Shown in pieces: positions 19,389-29,039 of a DNA stretch of 64,000 nt (position 1 is its first letter; every line of letters starts with the position of its first letter). This DNA is from an uncultured Clostridium sp. (lineage in GTDB: Bacteria > Bacillota > Clostridia > Clostridiales > Clostridiaceae). The notes beneath the pieces were generated by a model, which had not been told where the DNA came from, searched no databases, and saw only the letters and a list, made by a program, of their open reading frames with translations. Made by a program: the position numbers and the translations under genes. The stretch is taken from assembly GCF_947039605.1 (NCBI RefSeq), contig NZ_CAMQZG010000007.1:25932-89931 (forward strand). The letters are read 5' to 3'.

Positions 19389-20288
19389 ATGTTAGAAGTT
19401 AGTATAAATGGAGTAGAGTTTAAAAATCCAGTAATAGGAGCATCAGGGACATTTGGCTTTGGAGCAGAGTATAATAATTTTTATGATGTTGGAATTCTTG
19501 GTGGAATTTCATCAAAAGGTCTAACTTTAAATGAGAAGCAAGGTAATGATGGAATAAGAATTTATGAAACACCACAGGGGATAATGAACTCAGTTGGGCT
19601 TCAAAATCCAGGTGTTGAAGGTTTTATAAAAAATGAACTTCCAAAAATGAGAAAATTAAATACAAATATTATTGCAAACCTTGGTGGTGGTACAATAGAA
19701 GATTATGAAAAAGGAATAATATTACTTAATGATACAGATGTAGATATGATAGAACTTAATATATCATGTCCTAATGTAAAATCAGGTGGAATGGCTTTTG
19801 GAATAAAATCTGATGTAGCAAAAGATGTTGTATCAAAAATAAAAGCATTAACAAATAAACCTTTAATGGTTAAATTATCACCAAATGCAGAAGATATAGT
19901 GGATATGGCTATAAAGTGTCAAGAAGGTGGGGCAGATTCTATCTCACTTATAAATACATTAAAAGGTATGGCAATTGATATAAATAAAAGAGAGACAATA
20001 TTTAATAATAAATTTGCAGGATTATCAGGCCCAGCAATAAAGCCAATAGCATTAAGAATGGTTTATGAAGTATCAAAAGCTATAGATATACCAGTTATAG
20101 GACTTGGTGGGATATCTACAGCAGAGGATGCAATAGAATTTATGATGGCTGGAGCAAATGCTATACAAATAGGAACAGTTAATTTTATAAATCCAACTGC
20201 AGGCTTAGAAATAATTAAAGGTATGGAAGATTTCTGTACTAGAGAAGGAATCAAAAATATTAATGAGATAGTTGGAATAATTAAATAG
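19389..20288 (+). CDS. pyrD: Dihydroorotate dehydrogenase, catalytic subunit (type 1B)
   Basis: An FMN enzyme oxidising dihydroorotate to orotate, working with PyrK. I place the start at the ATG at 19389 after AAGGGGGG, giving 299 residues; an upstream in-frame extension would run back through pyr[23 protein letters not shown] (with the type 1B Cys at the end of the NISCPN segment) and IGLGGIST are present. Operon order K-D-E is standard. Confidence 0.95.
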   Translation: MLEVSINGVEFKNPVIGASGTFGFGAEYNNFYDVGILGGISSKGLTLNEKQGNDGIRIYETPQGIMNSVGLQNPGVEGFIKNELPKMRKLNTNIIANLGGGTIEDYEKGIILLNDTDVDMIELNISCPNVKSGGMAFGIKSDVAKDVVSKIKALTNKPLMVKLSPNAEDIVDMAIKCQEGGADSISLINTLKGMAIDINKRETIFNNKFAGLSGPAIKPIALRMVYEVSKAIDIPVIGLGGISTAEDAIEFMMAGANAIQIGTVNFINPTAGLEIIKGMEDFCTREGIKNINEIVGIIK

Positions 20289-20326
20289 ATACAATTTAGA
20301 ATAAAAAATATTAGGAGGAATTTATT

Positions 20327-20893
20327 ATGGTAATTCAAACATTAAAAGAAGCAGGGGCATTATTAGAAGGACATTTCTTATTATCTTCAGGAAAACATTC
20401 AAACGGATACTGTCAGTGTGCAAAGGTATTACAACACCCAGAGAAAGCAGAAAAAGTTTTATCAGTAGTTGTAGATAAATTAAAAGAAGCTAATGTAGAA
20501 TGCGACTTAGTTGTAGGACCTGCTATGGGGGGAGTTATAGTTGCTTATGAAATTGGAAGACAACTTGGAAAGCCAGCTATATTTACAGAGAGAGAAAATG
20601 GAGAAATGACTTTAAGAAGAGGATTTGAAATTAAAGAAGGTCAAAGAGTTATAATAACAGAAGATGTTGTTACAACAGGAAAAAGCTTTAAAGAAGCAGC
20701 AGCAGTAATAGAAGCTCATGGTGGAGTGGTAGTTGCAGTTATATGCATGGTTGATAGAACTTCTACAAAAGTAACAGATTATCCAATGTTTAGTTCAGTA
20801 AAACTTGAAATTGAAACTTATGATGCAGATAATTGTCCTTTATGTAAGGAAGGAACAGCATATGTTAAACCAGGAAGTAGAAAAATAAAATAA
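20327..20893 (+). CDS. pyrE: Orotate phosphoribosyltransferase
   Basis: It makes OMP from orotate and PRPP. The 188-residue protein has [15 protein letters not shown] near the N-terminus and the PRPP motif [13 protein letters not shown] (about 108-120). The C-terminal CPLCKEG stretch resembles the Thermus-type subgroup. It is the last gene of the operon and has AGGAGG before the ATG and a strong terminator after it. Confidence 0.95.
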   Translation: MVIQTLKEAGALLEGHFLLSSGKHSNGYCQCAKVLQHPEKAEKVLSVVVDKLKEANVECDLVVGPAMGGVIVAYEIGRQLGKPAIFTERENGEMTLRRGFEIKEGQRVIITEDVVTTGKSFKEAAAVIEAHGGVVVAVICMVDRTSTKVTDYPMFSSVKLEIETYDADNCPLCKEGTAYVKPGSRKIK

Positions 20894-20900
20894 TAAAGAA

Positions 20901-20943
20901 AAAAATACTCTCATGTAGTAATTATGCATGGGAGTATTTTTTT
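20901..20943 (+). terminator. Terminator of the pyr operon
   Basis: AAAATACTCTCATG and CATGGGAGTATTTT arms with one G-U pair and a T run. Confidence 0.93.
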
Positions 20944-21451
20944 ATCTAAATTATTATATAAAAATGGAATGAATAATAATTAGTAGAGTATAAATTTATA
21001 GAGTATAAAAAGTCTTTAAATATAAAATTTTCAGTCAATTCAAGTAAATGGTAAATTTGGTGATATAATTAAATCATAGGTAAAGGAAATGAAAATTTCA
21101 AAAACTTAGTTAAAAAAATATTAATGTAAGTGTTTACAAGGGTAACAGAATTAGGTAGTTAATGGTATTATATAGTATAATTGTCTTATTAAGAGAAATT
21201 ATTAATTAGTAATATATAAATATTAAATTTTTATAAACACTTTAAAAGTGCCTTAAAACTAGTGAAATAGCAGTTTTATGAAGCGTTTAGTATAAGAATG
21301 TTAAGAAAGAGTAATATTTACTGTTACTATATTTACAAGAGGTACCATTAATGCTAAAGTATTAGTATAAGATGGAAACTAAATTTAGTTGAGTTTAAAG
21401 ATAGTTATATTTTTAACAAAATAATGAAAAATTTTAGGAGGTCTTTTAGTT
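20944..21451 (+). other. Long AT-rich upstream region of pflB
   Basis: About 500 bases without a supportable gene between the pyr terminator and pflB. It holds a candidate cre site (21125-21138) and a ribosome binding site, AGGAGG, at about 21437-21442. TATAAT-like strings occur, for example near 21176, but no full promoter is convincing. The length suggests several control inputs for pflB; that is inference. Confidence 0.5.
21125..21138 (+). promoter_or_regulatory. Candidate CcpA (cre) operator upstream of pflB
   Basis: TGTAAGTGTTTACA matches the consensus TGWAARCGYTWNCA at all positions but one (T for the central C) and is nearly palindromic. The Ser46 HPr gene at 13.98 kb encodes the CcpA co-repressor. 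It lies about 310 bases before the pflB start. Function is inferred. Confidence 0.5.
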
Positions 21452-23680
21452 ATGTTTAAACAATGGGATGGATTCAACACAGGAACTTGGGCAGAGGGAA
21501 TTGATGTAAGAAACTTTATTCAAAAGAACTATGTAGAGTATAAAGGGGATAAAGAATTCTTAGTTGGAACAACAGATAAAACAGATAAAGTATGGGGAAA
21601 AGCTCAAGCTTTAATAATAGAAGAGGTTCAAAAAGGAATTATAGATGTTGCAACTGATAGAGTATCAGGAATAAATAACTATGAAGCAGGATATATAGAT
21701 CAATCAAATGAAGTTATAGTAGGACTTCAAACAGATGCACCACTTAAGAGAATAGTAAACCCATACGGTGGTATGAGAATGGTAGAAAGTGCATTAAAAG
21801 AGTATGGATATGAATTAGATCCAGCTATCGGAGAGCACTTCAATGAATATAGAAAAACACACAACCAAGGTGTATTTGATGCTTATACAAAAGAAACAAG
21901 AGCAGCAAGATCAGCAGGTCTTTTAACAGGACTTCCAGATGCATATGGTAGAGGTAGAATAATAGGTGACTATAGAAGAATAGCACTTTACGGAATAGAT
22001 TATCTTGTAGATGAGAAGAAAAAAGATTTAGAAGCTTTACAAGGTGATATGTTAAATGACTTAATCAGACAAAGAGAAGAAGTAAATATGCAAATAAGAG
22101 CACTTGCAGCTATTAAAGCAATGGCAGCTAAATATGGTTCAGATATTTCTAAGCCAGCTGTTACAGCTCAAGAGGCAGTACAAGCACTTTACTTTGGTTA
22201 CTTAGCAGCTATCAAAGAAAATAATGGAGCAGCTATGTCAATTGGTAGAACATCTACATTCTTAGATATCTACATTGAGAGAGATTTACAAAATGGATTA
22301 ATCACAGAGGCTGATGCACAAGAATTAATAGATCAATTAATAATCAAATTAAGACTTGTAAGACATCTTAGAACACCAGAATATAATGACTTATTTGCTG
22401 GAGATCCTACATGGGTTACAGAAGGAATAGCAGGTATGGGGGTTAATGGTAAATCACTTGTTACTAAAAACTCATTTAGATACCTTCACACATTAATAAA
22501 TCTTGGACCAGCACCAGAGCCAAACTTAACAGTTTTATGGTCAGATAAATTACCAACAGGATTCAAAAAATTCTGTGCTGAAATATCAATCAAAACAGAT
22601 GCTATCCAATATGAGAATGATGAAGTTATGAGACCATTATATGGTGATGACTACTCAATCGCTTGTTGTGTATCAGCTATGAAAATTGGTAAGCAAATGC
22701 AATTCTTCGGAGCAAGAACAAACCTTGCTAAAGCATTACTTTACACAATTAATGGTGGTATAGATGAGAAAACTGGAAAAACTGTTATAGAAGGAATAGC
22801 TCCAATAACAGATGAAATTTTAGATTTTGCAACAGTTAAAGTTGGATACCAAATCGTACTTGATAAAGTTGCAAAACTTTATGTTGATACAATGAATGTA
22901 ATTCACTTTATGCATGATAAATATGCTTATGAAGCAGGACAAATGGCATTACACGATACTGAAGTAGAAAGATTAATGGCATTTGGTATAGCTGGACTTT
23001 CAGTTGTAGCTGACTCATTAAGTGCTATTAAGTATGCTAAGGTTAAGCCAATAAGAAATGAAAATGGAATTGCTACTGATTTTGAAATTGAAGGAGAATT
23101 CCCTAAATTTGGTAATGACGATGATAGAGTTGATGATTTAGCTGTAGAAGTTGTTACTACATTTAGTTCAGATCTTAAAGAGCACCCATTATATAGAAAT
23201 GCTAAACACACACTTTCAATCTTAACAATAACATCTAATGTTGTTTATGGTAAGAAAACAGGTTCAACACCTGATGGAAGAAAAATTGGAGAAGCTTTCG
23301 CACCAGGTGGAAACCCAATGCACGGAAGAGATTCAAGTGGAGCATTAGCAAGTTTAAATTCAGTTGCTAAAATACCATATTTAAATGTTTGTGAAGATGG
23401 AGTTTCAAATACATTCTCAATCGTTCCAGATGCTTTAGGAAAAGATATGGATGGTAGAACAACAAACCTTGTTGGATTACTTGATGGTTACTTTGCACAA
23501 GGAGCTCACCATTTAAACGTAAATGTATTTAACAGAGATACATTATTAGACGCTATGGAGAATCCAGAGAAGTACCCAACATTAACAATAAGAGTATCAG
23601 GATACGCTGTTAACTTTGCTAGACTTACAAGAGCACAACAACAAGAAGTTATAAGCAGAACATTCCACTCAACTATATAA
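21452..23680 (+). CDS. pflB: Formate C-acetyltransferase (pyruvate formate-lyase)
   Basis: A glycyl-radical enzyme that splits pyruvate with CoA into acetyl-CoA and formate under anaerobic conditions. The 742-residue protein has the catalytic pair Cys405-Cys406 ([10 protein letters not shown]) and the radical glycine, about Gly717, in RVSGYAVNF. Length and ends are complete. Its activase is the next gene, separated by a terminator, so the two can be expressed at different levels. Confidence 0.98.
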   Translation: MFKQWDGFNTGTWAEGIDVRNFIQKNYVEYKGDKEFLVGTTDKTDKVWGKAQALIIEEVQKGIIDVATDRVSGINNYEAGYIDQSNEVIVGLQTDAPLKRIVNPYGGMRMVESALKEYGYELDPAIGEHFNEYRKTHNQGVFDAYTKETRAARSAGLLTGLPDAYGRGRIIGDYRRIALYGIDYLVDEKKKDLEALQGDMLNDLIRQREEVNMQIRALAAIKAMAAKYGSDISKPAVTAQEAVQALYFGYLAAIKENNGAAMSIGRTSTFLDIYIERDLQNGLITEADAQELIDQLIIKLRLVRHLRTPEYNDLFAGDPTWVTEGIAGMGVNGKSLVTKNSFRYLHTLINLGPAPEPNLTVLWSDKLPTGFKKFCAEISIKTDAIQYENDEVMRPLYGDDYSIACCVSAMKIGKQMQFFGARTNLAKALLYTINGGIDEKTGKTVIEGIAPITDEILDFATVKVGYQIVLDKVAKLYVDTMNVIHFMHDKYAYEAGQMALHDTEVERLMAFGIAGLSVVADSLSAIKYAKVKPIRNENGIATDFEIEGEFPKFGNDDDRVDDLAVEVVTTFSSDLKEHPLYRNAKHTLSILTITSNVVYGKKTGSTPDGRKIGEAFAPGGNPMHGRDSSGALASLNSVAKIPYLNVCEDGVSNTFSIVPDALGKDMDGRTTNLVGLLDGYFAQGAHHLNVNVFNRDTLLDAMENPEKYPTLTIRVSGYAVNFARLTRAQQQEVISRTFHSTI

Positions 23681-23704
23681 TTTATAGGAGAGTTTTAAAG
23701 TAAA

Positions 23705-23737
23705 AGGTATGAAAGCTTAGCTTTCATGCCTTTTTTT
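23705..23737 (+). terminator. Terminator between pflB and pflA
   Basis: AGGTATGAAAGC and GCTTTCATGCCT arms with a TTA loop and seven Ts. Confidence 0.92.
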
Positions 23738-23804
23738 AATAGTATTTTACGATTTAAATATGATACAATTACATTTTATTTAAATTTGTTAGGGGGGATT
23801 TTAT

Positions 23805-24512
23805 ATGACAAAAGGAAGATTACATTCAATAGAGACAATGGGACTTGTAGATGGACCTGGAATAAGATTTGTTGCATTTATGCAAGGATGTGCAATAAGA
23901 TGTGCATATTGTCATAATCCAGATACATGGGCAATAAATGGTGGCGAAGAATATACACCAGAAGAACTTGTTAAAAAGATAAAAAGATATAAAACTTATT
24001 TTGCATCATCAGGTGGTGGAGTGACATTTTCAGGTGGAGATCCATTATTACAACCAGACTTTTTAATTGAAACACTTAAATTATGTAAGGAAGAAGGGAT
24101 TCATACAACTCTTGATACAGCAGGTGTTGGAGTTGGTAGATATGATGAAATTTTAAAATATACAGATTTAGTATTATTCGATATTAAGCATATTGATAAA
24201 GATAAATATAAAGAGTTAGTTGGAAAAGATATGGGTGAATCAATGAAATTCTTAGAAGTATGTCAAAAAAATAACACTAAAATTTGGGTTAGACATGTAG
24301 TAGTACCAGGGATGACAGATTCAAAAGAACATTTAATTAAACTTAAAAAGTTTATTGATACTTTAAAGAATGTTGAAAAAGTAGAGCTATTACCGTACCA
24401 TGTTTTAGGTGTTAATAAGTATGAAACAATGGGAATAAAGTACAAGTTAGAAGGTTTAGAGCCAATGGACAAAGATCTTTTAAATGACATGAAAAAAGAA
24501 ATATTTGGATAA
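23805..24512 (+). CDS. pflA: Pyruvate formate-lyase activating enzyme
   Basis: A radical SAM enzyme that installs the glycyl radical on PflB. The 235-residue protein has the [4Fe-4S] motif CAIRCAYC (CxxxCxxC, about 29-36) followed by HNPDTW, and the GGVTFSGGDPLLQ SAM-binding stretch. There are no extra ferredoxin-like cysteines, so it is the canonical pyruvate formate-lyase type. A GGGGGG ribosome binding site precedes the ATG. Confidence 0.96.
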   Translation: MTKGRLHSIETMGLVDGPGIRFVAFMQGCAIRCAYCHNPDTWAINGGEEYTPEELVKKIKRYKTYFASSGGGVTFSGGDPLLQPDFLIETLKLCKEEGIHTTLDTAGVGVGRYDEILKYTDLVLFDIKHIDKDKYKELVGKDMGESMKFLEVCQKNNTKIWVRHVVVPGMTDSKEHLIKLKKFIDTLKNVEKVELLPYHVLGVNKYETMGIKYKLEGLEPMDKDLLNDMKKEIFG

Positions 24513-24514
24513 GA

Positions 24515-24551
24515 GAAAACCACCTAGATTTTAAAAGTCTGAGGTGGTTTT
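24515..24551 (+). terminator. Terminator after pflA
   Basis: AAAACCACCTAGA and TCTGAGGTGGTTTT arms with a bulge. Confidence 0.85.
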
Positions 24552-24557
24552 ACTTAA

Positions 24558-24640
24558 TTATTTAACTAGAATAGCAGTTCCACCAAAAATTTCTGTTTTT
24601 TCACCATTCTATCCATTGCAGTTTCTTTAGCATAATAGAA
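24558..24640 (-). pseudogene. Possible 3' remnant of a gene on the minus strand
   Basis: Read on the minus strand, the segment encodes a plausible C-terminus ending EKTEIFGGTAILVK before TAA at 24558-24560. Continuing upstream, AKETAMDRMVKK is open in a different frame; the join needs one extra base in the A run at 24596-24601. An in-frame stop lies farther upstream. There is no start or ribosome binding site. It may be a decayed gene or chance in AT-rich DNA; I do not recognise the family. Confidence 0.25.
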
Positions 24641-24758
24641 TAAGGTTATTATGGCTATAATATGAAGATGTATAAATAAGGAAAAGAAATATTGATATTA
24701 GAGTTTGGAGTTAGTATACTTAATATAAGAAAAATGTTGAAATATAGGGGGAATAATT

Positions 24759-25877
24759 ATGAGAAATAAGAATAGATTAATTAATAGATTTATAGAGTAT
24801 GTAAAGATAGATAGTGAGAGCTATAATGAAAAAAACTTTGCAGATAGGTTATTTAAAGACTTAATAGAGCTTGGATTTGAAGTAAACTATGATGATGCAG
24901 GTGAAAAAATAGGTTCAAATTGTAAAGGGAATATAATTGCAAAGCTTAAAGGTACAGTAGAGGGAGAGACAGTACTATTCTCAGGTCATATGGATACAGT
25001 TACTCCAGGCGTTGGTATAAAGCCTATAATAAAAGATGATATGATATGTACTAATGGAACTACTATCCTTGGTGGAGATGATAAGGCCGGTATAGCAGGT
25101 ATTTTAGAAGCTATACTAACACTTAAAGAAAATAAAGAAGATTATCCAAGTATAGAACTTGTATTTACAGTAGCAGAGGAAGTTGGACTTCTTGGGTCAA
25201 AGAACTTGGATTATTCAAAAATAACAGCAAAAAAAGCATTTATACTAGATAGTAGTGGCGATATTGGAGTTGTTACTATACAAGGGCCCGCACAAGATAA
25301 CTTAAAAGTTAAAATACTTGGAAAACCAGCTCATGCAGGGGTTGCACCTGAAACTGGAATTAGTGCAATTCAAATAGCTGCAAGTGCTATTTCAAATATG
25401 AAACTTCTTAGGATTGATAAAAATACGACTGCGAATATAGGTACAATAAATGGTGGTAAAGTTACAAATATTGTTTGCCCAGAAGTGATGATAGAAGCAG
25501 AGGCAAGAAGTACTGTTGAAGAATCTTTAGATTTACAAACAAAGCATATGGTAGATATATTTACTAAATTTGTAAATGAAGCAGGTGGACAAATTGAAAT
25601 TAAAGTTACTAGATCATATGGAGCATTTAGTGTAAATGAAGATAATAAAATTATAGAACATATGAAAAAAGCTTGTTCAAAAGTAGATTTACCAATGAAA
25701 TTAGTTGCATCAGGTGGTGGAAGTGATACTAATATATTTAATGGAAAAGGTATTATAGCTATTAATTTAGCAAGTGGAGAGAGAAAGCCACATACATTAG
25801 AAGAACATATATTTATAAAAGATTTACTTAATATATCAGAAATAGTAAAAGCAATAATTACTACAGCAATTTATTAA
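24759..25877 (+). CDS. M20-family metallopeptidase, PepT-like
   Basis: A cytoplasmic dinuclear zinc peptidase, probably an aminotripeptidase-like exopeptidase. The 372-residue protein has the metal ligands in SGHMDTV (about 76-82), GGDDKAG (about 108-114), VAEEVGLLGS (about 136-145), LDSSGD (about 162-167) and a late KPHTLEEH. The dimerisation domain lies between about 180 and 290. It matches the PepT-like subgroup rather than classical PepT. It has its own terminator. Confidence 0.88.
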   Translation: MRNKNRLINRFIEYVKIDSESYNEKNFADRLFKDLIELGFEVNYDDAGEKIGSNCKGNIIAKLKGTVEGETVLFSGHMDTVTPGVGIKPIIKDDMICTNGTTILGGDDKAGIAGILEAILTLKENKEDYPSIELVFTVAEEVGLLGSKNLDYSKITAKKAFILDSSGDIGVVTIQGPAQDNLKVKILGKPAHAGVAPETGISAIQIAASAISNMKLLRIDKNTTANIGTINGGKVTNIVCPEVMIEAEARSTVEESLDLQTKHMVDIFTKFVNEAGGQIEIKVTRSYGAFSVNEDNKIIEHMKKACSKVDLPMKLVASGGGSDTNIFNGKGIIAINLASGERKPHTLEEHIFIKDLLNISEIVKAIITTAIY

Positions 25878-25917
25878 GCTAATTTCGAAGTTATAAAAAC
25901 AAAAAGAAATAATAGTA

Positions 25918-25958
25918 AAAGGCATGAATTTAGATTTTTTAAATTCATGTCTTTTTTT
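25918..25958 (+). terminator. Terminator after the PepT-like gene
   Basis: AAAAGGCATGAATTT and AAATTCATGTCTTTT arms with a G-U pair, then Ts. Confidence 0.9.
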
Positions 25959-26064
25959 GTGAATATAAATTTTAATAAAATTATAAAATAAAATTATAGG
26001 GACAATATAAGTAGTAGGATTATATTTTATATTATTAAATAATTTTAAGAAAGTGGTGATAGTT

Positions 26065-26853
26065 TTGTATAGCAATGAAATTGATTATAAAATCTATGGG
26101 GATGACATGCAATTTGTAGAAATTGAGTTAGATCCAAAAGAAACTGTTATAGCAGAAGCGGGTTCTATGATGATGATGGATAATAACATACAGATGGAAA
26201 CAATATTTGGAGATGGAAGTAGTAAGAAAAGTGGCTTTTTAGGGATGCTTGGAGGTGCTGCTAAGCGTGTTATTAGCGGAGAAGGTCTTTTTATGACTGC
26301 ATTTACCAATACAGGAGGGTACAAAGAGCAAGTATCTTTTGCATCACCATATCCAGGGAAAATAATCCCACTTGATTTAAGTAGATATCAAGGCAGGATA
26401 ATTTGTCAGAAAGATGCTTTTTTATGTGCAGCAAAAGGAGTAAGTGTTGGGATTGATTTTAAAAGAAAACTTGGTGCTGGTTTCTTTGGTGGCGAAGGAT
26501 TTATTCTTCAAAAGTTAGAAGGTGATGGACTTATATTTATTCATGCTTGCGGAACTATTATAAAGAAGAGTATTATGCCGGGTCAAAGATTAAAAGTAGA
26601 TACAGGATGTTTAGTTGCTATGACAAAAGATGTAGATTATGATATCCAATTTGTTGGAGGAATTAAGAATAGTTTATTTGGTGGTGAGGGGATATTCTTT
26701 GCTAGTTTAACTGGGCAAGGTGATGTTTGGATACAAAGCTTACCATTTAGTCGTCTTGCTTCAAAAATATTTGCAGCAGCACCACAAGTTGGGGGACGAG
26801 ATACTGGTGAAGGAAGTATTTTAGGAGGTCTTGGGAATTTATTTCAAGATTAA
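26065..26853 (+). CDS. AIM24/TIGR00266-family protein
   Basis: A 262-residue protein of the AIM24 family, a beta-rich fold with many glycines (GSMMMMD, GFLGMLGGAAKR, LGAGFFGGEGF, GGRDTGEGSILGGLGN). Function in bacteria is unknown. The start is uncertain: TTG at 26065 is favoured, as AGTGGTGAT lies four bases upstream and the protein then begins with the family-typical NEIDYKIYGDDMQFVE. A GTG at 26053 or the ATG at 26107 are alternatives. Confidence 0.8.
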   Translation: MYSNEIDYKIYGDDMQFVEIELDPKETVIAEAGSMMMMDNNIQMETIFGDGSSKKSGFLGMLGGAAKRVISGEGLFMTAFTNTGGYKEQVSFASPYPGKIIPLDLSRYQGRIICQKDAFLCAAKGVSVGIDFKRKLGAGFFGGEGFILQKLEGDGLIFIHACGTIIKKSIMPGQRLKVDTGCLVAMTKDVDYDIQFVGGIKNSLFGGEGIFFASLTGQGDVWIQSLPFSRLASKIFAAAPQVGGRDTGEGSILGGLGNLFQD

Positions 26854-26896
26854 AAAAACTAGGCAGCTTGAGTTACTTCAAACTGCCTAGTTTTTA
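26854..26896. terminator. Bidirectional terminator between convergent genes
   Basis: AAAAACTAGGCAG and CTGCCTAGTTTTT arms serve the AIM24 gene on the plus strand and the PAP2-like gene on the minus strand. Confidence 0.9.
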
Positions 26897-27757
26897 TTAA
26901 ATATACTGTTTTGATGTATCAGGAATAATTGGTGCATCCAAAAATTCATTATATTGATAATCTATTTTAGAATGATTAGAATTGATATCTTTTGATACAA
27001 TATCAATTATAGTATTACCGATAAATTCACCAAGTACAAATCCTTCATCACAGTCTGGCTTATAGTGAACACCACCATAAAGTCTAGAGACTGAACATTC
27101 AACTCCAAGATTATAAAGTTTTTCTGCTTCGCTAGGGAAGAAATAAGTAAGTATAGAAACCATACAACCAGCCATAACAGAATGACCAGCAGGATAAGAT
27201 GGATGTCTAGGTGTAGCTAAAACTGGCTTGAATAATGGATTGTATTGTACAGGCCTTACAACATTAAAAGCATATTTATAATGCCAACAAACAACGCAAG
27301 CATCATTTAAAGCCGCATGAAGGATATAATGCATTCTTTGCGCTCTACAAGCTGGCACTTTATAAGTAGTTATTAAGATATCTAAGATTGGTGTAAATTG
27401 CTTTGATGGAGGTCCATATCCCCAGTAATGAGCAAGTTCAATCTCTTTAGGTGTTAAAAATTTAGATATGTTATAAATATATTCAAACTCTTTTTTGAAG
27501 TCAAATACTAAATCTGCTTCTTTTATTGGAAAGTTTAATGGACATGCTCCTAAGCCATAAAAGAGATTATCTTTTTTTGTTAAAAAGCAAGTAGGCCAAC
27601 TACTAGCGTTTCTTTCTTCTGGCTGTGGAAATAAATACTCTCCAGGGTATGGGATTATATTCCATCCGTAAGGGTGAATTGAGTCGAATATTTCAGGACT
27701 TTTAGGTGTTGATGTATCGTTACAGTTGCAACAATTTTTATAATTATTGTTATTCAT
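26897..27757 (-). CDS. PAP2/vanadium haloperoxidase-like phosphoesterase
   Basis: A 286-residue protein with the acid phosphatase/haloperoxidase motifs in order: RPVQ (about 168-171), HPSYPAGHSVMAG (about 184-196) and SRLYGGVHYKPDCDEG (about 224-239). The histidines needed for the phospho- or vanadyl-enzyme are present. The N-terminus is hydrophilic with three cysteines (NCCNCND) and has no signal peptide or membrane span, unlike lipid-phosphate PAP2 enzymes. Such soluble relatives occur in spore formers. It is divergent from hisZ and shares the intergenic region with an inverted repeat. Confidence 0.75.
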   Translation of the reverse strand: MNNNNYKNCCNCNDTSTPKSPEIFDSIHPYGWNIIPYPGEYLFPQPEERNASSWPTCFLTKKDNLFYGLGACPLNFPIKEADLVFDFKKEFEYIYNISKFLTPKEIELAHYWGYGPPSKQFTPILDILITTYKVPACRAQRMHYILHAALNDACVVCWHYKYAFNVVRPVQYNPLFKPVLATPRHPSYPAGHSVMAGCMVSILTYFFPSEAEKLYNLGVECSVSRLYGGVHYKPDCDEGFVLGEFIGNTIIDIVSKDINSNHSKIDYQYNEFLDAPIIPDTSKQYI

Positions 27758-27797
27758 ATAAAACTCCGTAAATAAATTGATAATAACTAGTATATAA

Positions 27798-27826
27798 ATA
27801 AATAAGTGGATTTGACACTTATTTAT
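27798..27826. promoter_or_regulatory. Inverted repeat over the probable his promoter -35
   Basis: ATAAATAAGTG (27798-27808) and CACTTATTTAT (27816-27826) form a perfect 11-base inverted repeat with a 7-base spacer. TTGACA (27812-27817) lies inside it, reading toward hisZ, with a weak -10 such as AAAATA at 27835. It sits between divergent genes and looks like an operator. The regulator is unknown. Confidence 0.5.
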
Positions 27827-27935
27827 AATAATTAAAAATAATTAATAATAAACATGAACAAATAAAGAAAAGATGAATATCATATAAGTAGTTTAGTGAT
27901 TTATCACTTTACTTTAATAAAGTGCAGGAGGGGCT

Positions 27936-29039
27936 ATGTTTAAAAATATTAAAGAGCTACCAATAGGAATGAGAGACATTATTGGAGAAGATTGTTTAAA
28001 GATAGAAAAAATATTAGATAGTACAAATAAAATATTTAATAATTTTTCATATGAAGAGGTTATAACACCTAGTATAGAGTTTTATGATACTTTCAAAGGT
28101 ATATCTAAAGCTATAAATCAAGATGAAATGTATAAATTATCTGATAGAGAAGGGAAGTTATTAAGTTTAAAAGTTGATGCAACACTTCCTATTGCAAGAG
28201 TGGTGTCTAGTAAACTTAAAGATAAAAAATTACCTATAAGAATAAGATATTCAACTAATGTTTTTAAAGTGAGTAAAAAACTTTCTGGAAAAAGAAATGA
28301 ATCTTTAGAAGTTGGAATAGAACTTATTAGTGATGAGAATTTCCATTCAGAAGTAGAGGCTATTTTAATTGCAATAGAAACAATAAAAGGGCTAGAGATT
28401 AAAAATTTTAAGATAGAAATAGGGCATATAGGAATTGTAAAAAGAGTAATTAAACTTTTGAATTTAGATATAGAGAAAAAAGATGAATTCATAGAATTAG
28501 TAGAGGAAAAAAGACTTATTGATTTAGAAGAATTTTTAGGTGAATTAAATTTAGAAGATAATTTAAAAATATTTTTAAAACAATTTCCATGGATGTTTGG
28601 TGATTTTAGTAATTTGAAAAATGAAAAAAAATATATAAAAGATATAATAATACAGGAATATGTTGATTATATTGAAAAATTATATGGAGTTTTTAAGGAA
28701 CTAGGCTTAGATAAATATTTAAGTTATGATTTATCAGTTGCATCAAAGATTGACTATTACTCAGGTGTTGTATTTAAGGGGTATTTAGAGAATCAAGGAA
28801 ATCATGTAATTCAAGGAGGCAGGTACGATAGTCTGATGAGTTTATATGGTAGGGATGTTAGTGCAATTGGATTTTCTTTAAATATTGATGATTTATTAGT
28901 TAATATGGAAAGCATAGAAAAAGAAGATGCGAGTAAGTTATCATATACTGATGAGAATTACATTGCAATATTAAAAGAGGCAATAAAATTAAATCAGGAA
29001 GGTAAAAAAATAATTCTTGTTAAGGAGGAATTATCATGA
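27936..29039 (+). CDS. hisZ: ATP phosphoribosyltransferase regulatory subunit HisZ
   Basis: A histidyl-tRNA synthetase paralogue that complexes with short HisG and is needed for the first step of histidine synthesis. The 367-residue protein resembles the class II catalytic core (GMRDIIGEDC near the N-terminus, GGRYDSLMSLYGRDVSAIGFSLNID near the end) and lacks an anticodon-binding domain. Its stop overlaps the hisG start (ATGA). It is first in the operon, after AGGAGGGG. Confidence 0.92.
   Translation: MFKNIKELPIGMRDIIGEDCLKIEKILDSTNKIFNNFSYEEVITPSIEFYDTFKGISKAINQDEMYKLSDREGKLLSLKVDATLPIARVVSSKLKDKKLPIRIRYSTNVFKVSKKLSGKRNESLEVGIELISDENFHSEVEAILIAIETIKGLEIKNFKIEIGHIGIVKRVIKLLNLDIEKKDEFIELVEEKRLIDLEEFLGELNLEDNLKIFLKQFPWMFGDFSNLKNEKKYIKDIIIQEYVDYIEKLYGVFKELGLDKYLSYDLSVASKIDYYSGVVFKGYLENQGNHVIQGGRYDSLMSLYGRDVSAIGFSLNIDDLLVNMESIEKEDASKLSYTDENYIAILKEAIKLNQEGKKIILVKEELS

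Noticed and set aside
27758..27935. T-box or histidine-rich leader peptide before hisZ
   Set aside because: No T-box sequence, specifier structure, or His codon run is visible.
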